From positions 1-7,999 of the forward strand of contig JAFZXD010000304.1 of assembly GCA_017616955.1 (NCBI GenBank): a stretch of DNA of 7,999 nt, given 5' to 3'. Positions 1 to 6,476 of this stretch are shown in pieces. The notes beneath the pieces are model-generated. The model was not told the DNA's origin and searched no databases. It saw nothing but the letters and a program-made list of their open reading frames with translations. This DNA comes from Eubacterium sp. GTDB lineage: Bacteria > Bacillota > Clostridia > Lachnospirales > Lachnospiraceae. The stretch's first letter is position 1. The number at the start of each line of letters is the position of its first letter. A program made the translations under genes and the position numbers.

Positions 1-2
1 AT

Positions 3-2903
3 GAGGCATTCTTATATACCGATGAAGATAGGACACTCTACTTCGCATTCAGACCGGTTCAGGAAAAGGACGATAAAGGTAAAGTAATCAGAAAGTATGT
101 ATACGGTATCGGTACCGGAAATGCTGAGGCTGAGGCATTTACTCTTTGCAGAAGTTATTATGATGAAAGTCTTAGAGAAGACGTTCAAGAGCCTATTACC
201 GATCCAAATTACGCTAAGATAGAACGCGTAAGCGATGTAGGTGAATATGAGGTATATAAGATAACCATAGGCAAGGATTATGATAACTACGGCCTTATGA
301 CCCGCTTAATTAAAAAGAATCTGAAATGGGATCAATTGGGAAATGGTGAATGGGGCTATACTGAAGAATATCAAAATGACGGAGAAGATGACTTCTATAT
401 AAATATGCAAGAAAAACCGTCCGGTCTTATGACTGCATGGCCTGATGGGGATTCATTCCCGCATGATATGGAAGCATATGAGAAGACTAAACATATAGAT
501 GTTGGTAATCATGCGAGAATTGCGGTTGGTTTCGTTACAGAAAATGAGAACGGATATCAGATGACTCCTGTTAATGAGCAGATTTCTCTTTTGAATGAAG
601 ATGGAAATCCGGTCGGTGAAGACTCTTCAATCACTAAAACTGGCGACGGAATCTACGAGCTGTATATACCTAAATGTGGTAACTACAAACTGGCATACAA
701 AGAAACAGTTAATGGTGAGGCTCACATTTATTATGCAAATATTGTTTCAAAGCTTCCTGATATAGCTTTCTATTCGGACACTAATCCATCAGATCAGAAC
801 ATGGTTAATAATGGAAGTGAAGAATATAGATACGACAACGGTGCGACTTATTATCTGTGCCATAACTTTGACGAGTGGCGACTGAATAATGAAATCGACA
901 GTATAACTATTACGAGTCCGAGCTTCGGTGAGGAATTTAAGAAAAGTTATGACGCTGCTTATATAAAATCACATAAAGTCCTTGATGAAATAATAATAAC
1001 CGATGATATGTCTGAAGCATATTTTGAAGTGACTATAAAGAAAAAGGATCAGGTATGGGATGATCAGCGGGACTTCCACTTTATGAAGACTGCCGAAGGA
1101 TTCTCTGTAGGATGGCCGGGAGATAATGCTTCAGTCAGCACGGATCCGAAAGATTATCAGGGAAAGATACATGTAAATATGCGCTGCCATGAGTGGAGAA
1201 CATTTGCAGTCATTACTTCTGATGATGACAATAAGAAGACTGTTACACCGATTCCTGCAACTCAGCAAAGTCTTGGTGATTTCAGTATTACTGATAGCGA
1301 GGGACAGGAAGTTGCTGATGAAGATGCATATATATCATTAGCATACCCTGAGGGAGATGCTCGTGACGGTTTATTTGAGGTATTCTTCAATAAACCGGGT
1401 CAGTACAGAATCTACTACGGTGATGAATTTGTAGTAGTTAATTGTGCAATAGAAAATGTTGCATTTGCAGAGAAACAGGGTACGTTCAGTTCTAAGAATT
1501 ATGAAATAATGAGTGACGATCCGTTTGGTGCCGATGTAGGTTCGGTAGATGAGGCTGATTTCTATATAGCAACACTGGATGAATCTGATTCGGGTTATGA
1601 TCGGTATGACAGTACAATCATTAAAGGTATAGAAATAAAGAATCCTATAGAGCAGGATGAAAACTTTAAGAAGAACTTTACATATGAAATAAGTGAAGAC
1701 GGAACCGGTGCAAAGATTCATGTGGACAGAAATGTAAATCTGGATTTCATCGATTTCGAAGTAGTTTATGATGTAAAGAGCTTTGAAAAGGACGGCGATG
1801 GTTATTCTCAGCGTGGCAGCTGGGAGGGTCGTGATTATTTCAATATAAACATACCGGAAGATGAAAGAACGTTGATTGACATTTCCAAGGTGAAATGGAG
1901 TGTATATGACTTTGTTTATGACAACACTTCAAAGAGTGTCACACTTACAGGTCTGTCTGATGAATATAAGGATATTGTAGACATTAAATACACGGATAAT
2001 TCCAAGAAGGATATAGGAAAATACACTGCCAAAGCAGAGATTAAGATCAAGGATGACTATAAGACAAAGTATAGGCTTCCGAGACCGATTCCTGAGAATA
2101 TATCAAGTCTTGAGTGGCAGATTGTAATACCTGCAAATGTCAAGGCTATTATAGACAGTATCAATATCCTTCCTGCAAAAGATAAGGTAGTTATTGCTGA
2201 CAAGGTTAAGATAGAATCTATCAGAAAAGCATATGATGCTCTTAAAGATTATGAGAAAAGTATAATAGAAGAAGCTACACTTAAAAAGCTGACAGAAGCT
2301 GAGAAGGCGATAAAGACTCTGGAGGAAAAACAGGCAGAAGCTGATAAGCCTGATAAGCCGAAAAAGACTGAAAAGAATCCGGCGAAGGTTGGAGCTACCA
2401 TTACTGACAACAAGTCAAAAGTTCAGTATAAGGTAACTAAAGCCGGAGCAAAGAATAAGACGGGCGAAGTAAGCTTTAAGAAGCTAAAGAGTAAAACGCT
2501 TTCGAAGTTTACTATTCCAAAGACGATTTCTGTAGATGGAATCAAGTACACTGTAACTGCTATCGAAAATGGTGCATTTAAAGGACAGAAAAAGCTTAAG
2601 AGCATTTCTATTCCTGATTCCGTTACGAAGATCGGAGATAATGCATTTAACGGATGTATCAGTCTGCATAAGATTACTATTTCCAAGGGTGTTAAGAGAA
2701 TCGGTGCTAAAGCATTTTACGGATGTAAGAAACTGAAAACCATCGTGGTTAAGCCTAAAACCATGACCAAAATCGGAAATAATGCATTTAAAGGTATTCA
2801 TCCGAAAGCGGTCATCAAAGTACCTAAGGGCAAAAAAGCTTATTATGATAAAAAGTTTGCCAATAAAGGACTGGCTGCTACGGTAAAGATTAAGGAACCG
2901 TGA
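3..2903 (+). CDS. Large BspA-like leucine-rich-repeat surface protein, 5' end outside window
   Basis: Codons are open from position 3 to the TGA at 2901-2903, giving at least 966 residues. The ATG at 297 is internal: the 98 codons before it are stop-free, resemble later parts of the protein, and no ribosome binding site precedes it. Seen in order: a partial module (3-389), two fuller copies of a beta-rich module of about 227 and 254 residues (390-1832), a YDG/MBG-like beta domain (about 1887-2132), a helical segment (about 2133-2342), a Lys/Pro-rich linker, then BspA-type LRR_5 repeats (2559-2837) and a short basic tail. BspA-type proteins are generally exported and mediate adhesion or substrate binding; export here is inferred because the N terminus is missing. 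No LPXTG motif or membrane anchor is present at the C terminus, which ends K-E-P. The gene is the last of its unit; no convincing terminator follows. The class is fairly sure, the ligand unknown. Confidence 0.85.
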   Translation, partial: EAFLYTDEDRTLYFAFRPVQEKDDKGKVIRKYVYGIGTGNAEAEAFTLCRSYYDESLREDVQEPITDPNYAKIERVSDVGEYEVYKITIGKDYDNYGLMTRLIKKNLKWDQLGNGEWGYTEEYQNDGEDDFYINMQEKPSGLMTAWPDGDSFPHDMEAYEKTKHIDVGNHARIAVGFVTENENGYQMTPVNEQISLLNEDGNPVGEDSSITKTGDGIYELYIPKCGNYKLAYKETVNGEAHIYYANIVSKLPDIAFYSDTNPSDQNMVNNGSEEYRYDNGATYYLCHNFDEWRLNNEIDSITITSPSFGEEFKKSYDAAYIKSHKVLDEIIITDDMSEAYFEVTIKKKDQVWDDQRDFHFMKTAEGFSVGWPGDNASVSTDPKDYQGKIHVNMRCHEWRTFAVITSDDDNKKTVTPIPATQQSLGDFSITDSEGQEVADEDAYISLAYPEGDARDGLFEVFFNKPGQYRIYYGDEFVVVNCAIENVAFAEKQGTFSSKNYEIMSDDPFGADVGSVDEADFYIATLDESDSGYDRYDSTIIKGIEIKNPIEQDENFKKNFTYEISEDGTGAKIHVDRNVNLDFIDFEVVYDVKSFEKDGDGYSQRGSWEGRDYFNINIPEDERTLIDISKVKWSVYDFVYDNTSKSVTLTGLSDEYKDIVDIKYTDNSKKDIGKYTAKAEIKIKDDYKTKYRLPRPIPENISSLEWQIVIPANVKAIIDSINILPAKDKVVIADKVKIESIRKAYDALKDYEKSIIEEATLKKLTEAEKAIKTLEEKQAEADKPDKPKKTEKNPAKVGATITDNKSKVQYKVTKAGAKNKTGEVSFKKLKSKTLSKFTIPKTISVDGIKYTVTAIENGAFKGQKKLKSISIPDSVTKIGDNAFNGCISLHKITISKGVKRIGAKAFYGCKKLKTIVVKPKTMTKIGNNAFKGIHPKAVIKVPKGKKAYYDKKFANKGLAATVKIKEP
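390..1832 (+). repeat. Diverged tandem protein modules inside the surface protein
   Basis: Two consecutive modules, 390-1070 and 1071-1832, align by eye, and 3-389 looks like the end of a preceding copy. Shared landmarks are an opening aromatic strand (DDFYINM, RDFHF, and RDYFNINI at the start of the next domain), a Gly-Trp-Pro or Ala-Trp-Pro-Asp turn shortly after it, a strand pair with a Gly turn (IPKCGNYKLAY against FNKPGQYRIYY), and later a segment with two or three acidic or aromatic residues before an EEFKK/ENFKK element. Identity is low, so this is an old duplication visible in protein rather than DNA. I do not recognise the family; an immunoglobulin-like or other beta-sandwich fold is inferred from the alternating strand pattern. 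Confidence 0.6.
1887..2132 (+). other. YDG/MBG-like beta domain within the surface protein
   Basis: The segment opens with KVKWSVYDFVYDNTSKSVTL and runs through TGL, a DIKYTDN element and an IGKYTAKAEI element to a closing LEWQIVIP strand. This order (W-x-Y-x-F-x-YD, a V-x-LTGL step, a Y-T-x-N turn, G-x-YTA, W-x-I) matches the small beta module found repeatedly in Clostridia surface proteins and related to MBG/YDG domains. It occurs once here and probably acts as a stalk or spacer. The assignment is by pattern memory and is moderately sure. Confidence 0.6.
2133..2396 (+). other. Helical segment and Lys/Pro linker within the surface protein
   Basis: About 70 codons (2133-2342) encode an alpha-helical stretch of the type 'I-x-x-LP ... 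ADK-x-x-I-x-x-x-R-x-AYDAL-x-x-x-E-K-x-x-I ... L-x-x-L-x-x-AE-x-x-I', a three-helix spacer seen in many Firmicutes surface proteins between beta domains. The sequence then becomes a disordered-looking linker rich in Asp, Lys and Pro (DKPDKPKKTEKNPAK) leading into the repeat domain. Both parts look structural; no catalytic residues are apparent. Confidence 0.55.
2559..2837 (+). repeat. BspA-type leucine-rich repeats (LRR_5), four units
   Basis: Four units of 23, 23, 24 and 23 codons carry the pattern A/K/R-I-x-x-x-AF-x-G-x-x-x-L-x-x-I-x-I-P-x-x-V/M-T/K: AIENGAFKG, KIGDNAFNG, RIGAKAFYG and KIGNNAFKG. At the DNA level each unit has a GCATTTA or GCATTTT core followed by a GG turn codon. The last unit is degenerate (HPKAVIKVPKGKK) and caps the solenoid, passing into a YYDKKFANKG element typical of the C-terminal cap of such proteins. 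The period and the I-P-x-x-V signature are diagnostic of the Treponema/BspA class. Confidence 0.9.
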
Positions 2904-2930
2904 TAGGATAGAAACATTAAAAAAATCAGA

Positions 2931-2959
2931 TTGCTTATAAAGAGATATTTGGTTATAAT
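2931..2959 (+). promoter_or_regulatory. Sigma-A-type promoter for the LURP-one-related gene
   Basis: A perfect TATAAT at 2954-2959 lies 17 bp after TTGCTT (2931-2936, three of six matches to TTGACA). The predicted transcription start is near 2966, giving a leader of about 47 nt before the ATG at 3013. It lies in the only gap between the surface-protein gene and the next gene, so that gene probably has its own promoter. Confidence 0.65.
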
Positions 2960-2973
2960 ACTTTCTAGTATTA
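2956..2973. promoter_or_regulatory. Perfect 7-bp dyad overlapping the -10 box, candidate operator
   Basis: TAATACT (2956-2962) and AGTATTA (2967-2973) are exact inverted repeats around a TTCT centre. The dyad covers most of the -10 hexamer and the predicted start site, a common repressor position. It is AT-rich and could arise by chance; as a terminator it would be weak, with no GC pairs in its lower stem and no clean T-run after it. Confidence 0.35.
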
Positions 2974-2997
2974 CGTTTGTTTGGAACGTTAAAAGTC

Positions 2998-3006
2998 AGA
3001 AGGGGA
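2998..3006 (+). promoter_or_regulatory. Ribosome binding site that sets the start at 3013
   Basis: AGAAGGGGA ends 6 nt before the ATG at 3013, a good Shine-Dalgarno match at normal spacing. The upstream in-frame TTG at 2977 has no such site and would place the GGGG core inside the coding region, so the ATG at 3013 is preferred. Confidence 0.75.
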
Positions 3007-3012
3007 TGGATT

Positions 3013-3510
3013 ATGCCAAAACTATTTATTAAAGCTCAAGATCTGGAAGAATACGATTCCGTAAAAGTATTTAACGAAAGAGGTAAGGAAGTTTACTATA
3101 CTAAGGATGACTTTATTGCGACAGGTCATCGTATCAAGATATTCCTTGCAGATACCATAAATGAGTGCGGATATGTTCAGGAGAAGTATACACGTGACGG
3201 AATAGCTTTCGAATTTGCCGCAAGAGATAAGTTCGGATCTATCGAACGTGATAACAGATCTTCTCATCAGAGATATCGTATCGATTATGATGAAGGATGG
3301 GAGATCGAAGGTGATGCTGTTATATGGCAGTATGTTGTATACGGAGGTACCCTTGAGGTTATCAAAGTATCAAGTCAGCAGTATCTTATTCCCGGTCAGG
3401 CACTTAATATGTGTCAGACATATATTCTCGATTTTGCGGTAGAATCCGATATGCTTATCGGTCTTACATTTGTACTTGCAATATACGCTCTTAATAAGTA
3501 TCAGTATTAA
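3013..3510 (+). CDS. LURP-one-related (YxjI-like, tubby-fold) family protein
   Basis: A 165-residue protein. It shows the family layout: an N-terminal strand with K-L-F-I-K (3-7), repeated short strands of a closed beta-barrel (VKVFNERGKEVYYTKDDF at 17-34, then HRIKIFL, GYVQEKY, RYRIDYD), the W-x-(I/V)-EGD element at 96-101 (GWEIEGDAV), a late Q-x-Y-x-I-x-x-x strand pair, and a C-terminal hydrophobic helix with an acidic lead (ESDMLIGLTFVLAIYAL, 144-160), matching the E-x-D-x-L-x-L-x-x-x-x-AI-D tail of YxjI/LOR proteins. Length fits the family (about 160-170). The fold is related to tubby and phospholipid scramblases; the biochemical role in bacteria is unknown, and membrane or lipid association is only an inference. 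No signal peptide is seen. The gene stands alone between its own promoter and a terminator. Confidence 0.82.
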   Translation: MPKLFIKAQDLEEYDSVKVFNERGKEVYYTKDDFIATGHRIKIFLADTINECGYVQEKYTRDGIAFEFAARDKFGSIERDNRSSHQRYRIDYDEGWEIEGDAVIWQYVVYGGTLEVIKVSSQQYLIPGQALNMCQTYILDFAVESDMLIGLTFVLAIYALNKYQY

Positions 3511-3553
3511 GGAAACTTAGTAAATATCTTACTATATATTAAGTAATATCAGG

Positions 3554-3594
3554 ATCCTCTGATGCAGATATGTGTCAGAGGATTCTTTTGTCTT
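3554..3594 (+). terminator. Intrinsic terminator after the LURP-one-related gene
   Basis: ATCCTCTGA (3554-3562) pairs perfectly with TCAGAGGAT (3575-3583). The loop can be extended by T-G, G-T and C-G pairs to leave a six-base loop. The T-rich tail TTCTTTTGTCTT follows at once. It lies 44 nt after the stop codon. Confidence 0.85.
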
Positions 3595-3616
3595 GATTTT
3601 TTTCGGATTATATTAT
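3588..3616 (+). promoter_or_regulatory. Sigma-A-type promoter for the transporter-lepA-hemW cluster, overlapping the terminator tail
   Basis: TTGTCT (3588-3593, four of six matches) is separated by 17 bp from TATTAT (3611-3616, five of six). The -35 box sits in the T-tract of the preceding terminator. The predicted start is near 3623, only about 9 nt before the ATG at 3632, which has no Shine-Dalgarno sequence. The placement is inferred from consensus only. Confidence 0.5.
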
Positions 3617-3631
3617 AGATTATTAGCTGTT

Positions 3632-4606
3632 ATGAGTGATAGAAAAAAGAAAGAACGTTTAGTTTTTAGAAATACAATACTCCTGTTTATGACTGCAATC
3701 ATTTGGGGAACTTCATTTGTTGCACAGTCAGCGGGAATGGAATATATCGGACCTTTTACATTTAGTGTTATAAGATACGTTTTGGGCGGAACGGTACTGA
3801 TCCCGGTTATCATTTTCTTAAGAAGAAAACAAGAGAAACCTGCGGATATCATGCTTTCCATTAAGTACGGAATTGGTTGTGGTATAATTCTTTGTTCGGC
3901 AAGTAATTTTCAACAGATGGCTATGCTTAAAGCATCAGCAGGTAAAGCCGGATTTATTACCGCATTATATATTATCCTTGTTCCGATACTTGGAATATTC
4001 ATGAGAAAGAGAACATCACCGGTCATATGGCTGAGTGTTATTCTTGCGGTTATCGGTCTGTACTTTTTGTGTATCGGAAGAAGCGGAAATTATAGCTTTG
4101 AAATGTCAGATCTGCAGCTTTTGATATGTTCGCTGCTGTTTTCATTTCATATAGTATATGTAGATAATGCGAATTCCAAAGGTGTGGACGGTGTGGTAAT
4201 GTCATCTGCACAGTTTTTCACAGCTGCCGTGATAAGTGCATTTTTCGTGGTACCTGTGGATGTATGTGTATATGATATGATTCCGAGAGTAGCGCTTGTT
4301 AAGGCTGCGCTTCCGGCACTGTGTTATTCCGGATTTATGGCATGTGGTGTTGCGTACACACTTCAGATAGTAGGACAGAACGAAGTTAATCCGACGGTTG
4401 CTTCGCTCATCATGAGTCTTGAGTCCGTTGTATCCGCTATATCGGGATTCCTTATTCTCCATCAGAAGCTTACTGTTGATGAACTTGTAGGATGTTTTGT
4501 TATGTTTGCTGCGATAATGCTGGCGGAAATGCCTGCCGGTGCGAAGGCTTCCCGAAGGAGAAAACGTCGAATAGCTGAAAAAGAATTAAAAGAAAGATTG
4601 GAATAA
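3632..4606 (+). CDS. EamA/DMT-family transporter, ten membrane segments
   Basis: A 324-residue integral membrane protein of the drug/metabolite transporter superfamily with two EamA repeats (about 14-148 and 160-298). About ten hydrophobic helices can be placed, roughly at 11-33, 41-63, 76-96, 103-123, 132-149, 160-178, 187-207, 223-245, 255-277 and 282-300. Family signatures are the first-helix IIWGTSFV, F-x-x-x-R-Y (44-49) after it, the LY-I-I-L-VP-(I/L)-G of helix 4, and in the second half [22 protein letters not shown] with the conserved E-x-V. A basic tail (303-324, rich in Arg and Lys) is probably cytoplasmic. Such proteins export or import small metabolites such as amino acids; the substrate cannot be read from sequence. 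The ATG at 3632 is chosen because it gives a short positively charged lead before helix 1; the in-frame GTG at 3572 lies in the terminator loop. The stop is 2 nt before lepA, so the two are surely cotranscribed. Confidence 0.88.
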   Translation: MSDRKKKERLVFRNTILLFMTAIIWGTSFVAQSAGMEYIGPFTFSVIRYVLGGTVLIPVIIFLRRKQEKPADIMLSIKYGIGCGIILCSASNFQQMAMLKASAGKAGFITALYIILVPILGIFMRKRTSPVIWLSVILAVIGLYFLCIGRSGNYSFEMSDLQLLICSLLFSFHIVYVDNANSKGVDGVVMSSAQFFTAAVISAFFVVPVDVCVYDMIPRVALVKAALPALCYSGFMACGVAYTLQIVGQNEVNPTVASLIMSLESVVSAISGFLILHQKLTVDELVGCFVMFAAIMLAEMPAGAKASRRRKRRIAEKELKERLE

Positions 4607-4608
4607 AT

Positions 4609-6423
4609 ATGTCACATTTGGATCAAAATAAGATAAGAAATTTTTGTATCATTGCGCACATAGATCACGGTAAGTCAACTCTGGCGGATCGTATCATCGA
4701 GATGACAGGTACGCTGACCGAGCGAGAGATGCAGGCTCAGGTCCTCGACAATATGGATATAGAGCGTGAGCGAGGTATCACTATCAAGTCTCAGGCGGTT
4801 CGTATCATATATAAGGCGAAGGACGGCGAGGAGTACATTTTAAATCTGATCGATACTCCGGGCCACGTGGACTTTAACTATGAGGTTTCTCGTGCTCTTG
4901 CTGCATGTGAGGGAGCGGTCCTTGTAGTAGATGCTGCTCAGGGTGTTGAAGCTCAGACTCTGGCAAATGTATATATGGCGATAGATCATAACCTGGAAGT
5001 TTTCCCGGTTATAAATAAGATAGATCTTCCTTCGGCTGAGCCTGAAAGAGTTAAGAACGAGATCGAAGATGTTATCGGAATTCTTGCCGATGATGCTCCG
5101 CTTATTTCAGCAAAGAGCGGAATTAATATAGAAGCTGTTCTTGAATCTATAGTAGAAAAGATACCGGCTCCTACGGGAGATAACGATAAGCCTTTCAAGG
5201 CGCTGATATTTGACAGCCTTTATGATTCTTATAAGGGTGTTATCATATTCTGCCGAGTATTTGACGGAAATATCAGAAAAGGTTCCCGTATCCATATGAT
5301 GGAGACGGGAGCAGAGGCTGATGTTGTTGAAGTAGGAATCTTCGGAGCGGGACAGTTTATTCCGCAGGAAGAGATCAGTGCCGGAATGGTTGGATATATA
5401 ACAGCATCTCTTAAGAATGTAAGAGATACTGAAGTCGGTGATACGGTTACTGATGCTGAAAACATGTGTGAAGAGGCGCTTCCGGGATATAAGAAAGCAC
5501 GTCCTATGGTATACTGCGGTATTTATCCTGAAGATGGTGCAAAGTATCAGGAACTTAAAGAGGCACTTGAGAAGCTTCAGCTGAATGATGCTGCGCTTTT
5601 CTATGAGCCTGAGACTAGTGTGGCTCTCGGATTTGGTTTCCGTTGCGGATTCCTCGGACTTCTTCATCTGGAAGTTGTTCAGGAAAGACTTCAGAGAGAG
5701 TACAATCTCGATATCATAACGACTGCTCCGTCGGTTGTATATAAAGTACATAAAACAGACGGCGAGGTCATCGACCTCACCAATCCATCAAATCTTCCTG
5801 ATCCGTCAGAGATCGAATATATGGAAGAACCTATGGTTGATGCAGAGATTATGGTAACGTCAGAATTTACCGGCGCCATCATGAAACTCTGTCAGGAGCG
5901 TAGAGGAATATATAAGAGTATGGAGTATCTTGAGGAGACAAGAGTACTTCTTAAGTACGAACTTCCGCTCAATGAGATTATTTACGATTTCTTTGATGCA
6001 CTTAAGTCCAGATCCAGAGGATATGCTTCATTCGACTATGAACTTAAAGGATATACAAGATCTAAACTTGTTAAACTTGATATCCTTATTAATAGAGAAA
6101 ATATCGATGCACTTTCATTTATCGTATTCCAGGATTCAGCTTATGAGCGTGGAAGAAAGATGTGCGAGAAGCTCAAGAAAGAGATTCCGAGACACCTGTT
6201 CGAAGTTCCTATTCAGGCTGCTATCGGTGGAAAGGTCATCGCCCGTGAGACTATAAAGGCTCTGAGAAAGGATGTCCTTGCCAAGTGTTATGGTGGTGAT
6301 ATATCTAGAAAGAAGAAACTTCTTGAGAAACAGAAAGAAGGAAAGAAGAGAATGCGTCAGGTTGGATCTGTTGATGTTCCACAGCAGGCGTTCATGTCTG
6401 TTCTTAAATTGGATGAAGAATAG
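4609..6423 (+). CDS. lepA: Elongation factor 4 (LepA), ribosome-associated GTPase
   Basis: A 604-residue protein, the usual length for LepA/EF4. The GTPase domain shows all G motifs: AHIDHGKST (16-24), RGITIKSQ (55-62), DTPGH (82-86), NKID (136-139) and SAKSG (167-171). Domain II, an EF-G-like domain III, domain V and the LepA-specific C-terminal domain follow; the end [18 protein letters not shown] is characteristic. EF4 acts on the ribosome during initiation and elongation, with back-translocation proposed, and is conserved but usually dispensable. Start: the ATG at 4609 is 2 nt after the transporter stop; only a GGA at 4600-4602 with an AGAAAG stretch upstream serves as a binding site, so translational coupling to the upstream gene is likely. 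No lesions are seen. Confidence 0.98.
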   Translation: MSHLDQNKIRNFCIIAHIDHGKSTLADRIIEMTGTLTEREMQAQVLDNMDIERERGITIKSQAVRIIYKAKDGEEYILNLIDTPGHVDFNYEVSRALAACEGAVLVVDAAQGVEAQTLANVYMAIDHNLEVFPVINKIDLPSAEPERVKNEIEDVIGILADDAPLISAKSGINIEAVLESIVEKIPAPTGDNDKPFKALIFDSLYDSYKGVIIFCRVFDGNIRKGSRIHMMETGAEADVVEVGIFGAGQFIPQEEISAGMVGYITASLKNVRDTEVGDTVTDAENMCEEALPGYKKARPMVYCGIYPEDGAKYQELKEALEKLQLNDAALFYEPETSVALGFGFRCGFLGLLHLEVVQERLQREYNLDIITTAPSVVYKVHKTDGEVIDLTNPSNLPDPSEIEYMEEPMVDAEIMVTSEFTGAIMKLCQERRGIYKSMEYLEETRVLLKYELPLNEIIYDFFDALKSRSRGYASFDYELKGYTRSKLVKLDILINRENIDALSFIVFQDSAYERGRKMCEKLKKEIPRHLFEVPIQAAIGGKVIARETIKALRKDVLAKCYGGDISRKKKLLEKQKEGKKRMRQVGSVDVPQQAFMSVLKLDEE

Positions 6424-6435
6424 AAAAACTTATAG

Positions 6436-6468
6436 CCCGAGATATATCGCGGCTGTCAGTTTCGGGGG
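6436..6468 (+). promoter_or_regulatory. hemW Shine-Dalgarno run with a possible sequestering stem
   Basis: GGGGG at 6464-6468 lies 8 nt before the hemW ATG at 6477 and is its only binding site. CCCGA at 6436-6440 can pair with TCGGG at 6462-6466, hiding three of the five G residues. The pairing is only 5 bp across a 21-nt loop, so its effect is uncertain. No promoter or terminator is evident in the 53-nt lepA-hemW gap. Confidence 0.35.
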
Positions 6469-6476
6469 ATGGGTGT

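Noticed and set aside
297..299. ATG as the start of the surface protein
   Set aside because: The frame is open for 98 further codons to the left edge with protein-like content similar to later modules, and there is no ribosome binding site before 297.
1371..1721. A 116-codon open frame on the minus strand inside the surface protein
   Set aside because: Composition is Tyr/Ile/Phe-rich as expected for the complement of the coding strand, and no promoter or binding site supports it.
2977..2979. TTG as an alternative start of the LURP-one-related gene
   Set aside because: The strong binding site at 2998-3006 points to the ATG at 3013, and family members begin at that K-L-x-I-K strand.
2973..2989. 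ACGTT/AACGT inverted repeat in the leader of the LURP-one-related gene
   Set aside because: Only five pairs with a seven-base loop, no terminator tail and no overlap with the binding site; easily a chance match.
3518..3534. A small AT-rich hairpin (TAGTAA with TTACTA) just after the LURP-one-related gene
   Set aside because: Six AT-rich pairs with no T-run; the nearby GC-richer hairpin at 3554-3583 is a far better terminator.
3572..3574. GTG as an alternative start of the transporter
   Set aside because: It lies in the loop of the upstream terminator and upstream of the predicted promoter, and the added residues are not part of the EamA family.
5107..5751. A 214-codon open frame on the minus strand inside lepA
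   Set aside because: It is wholly antisense to a clear lepA, has no binding site or recognisable protein features, and is explained by lepA codon bias.
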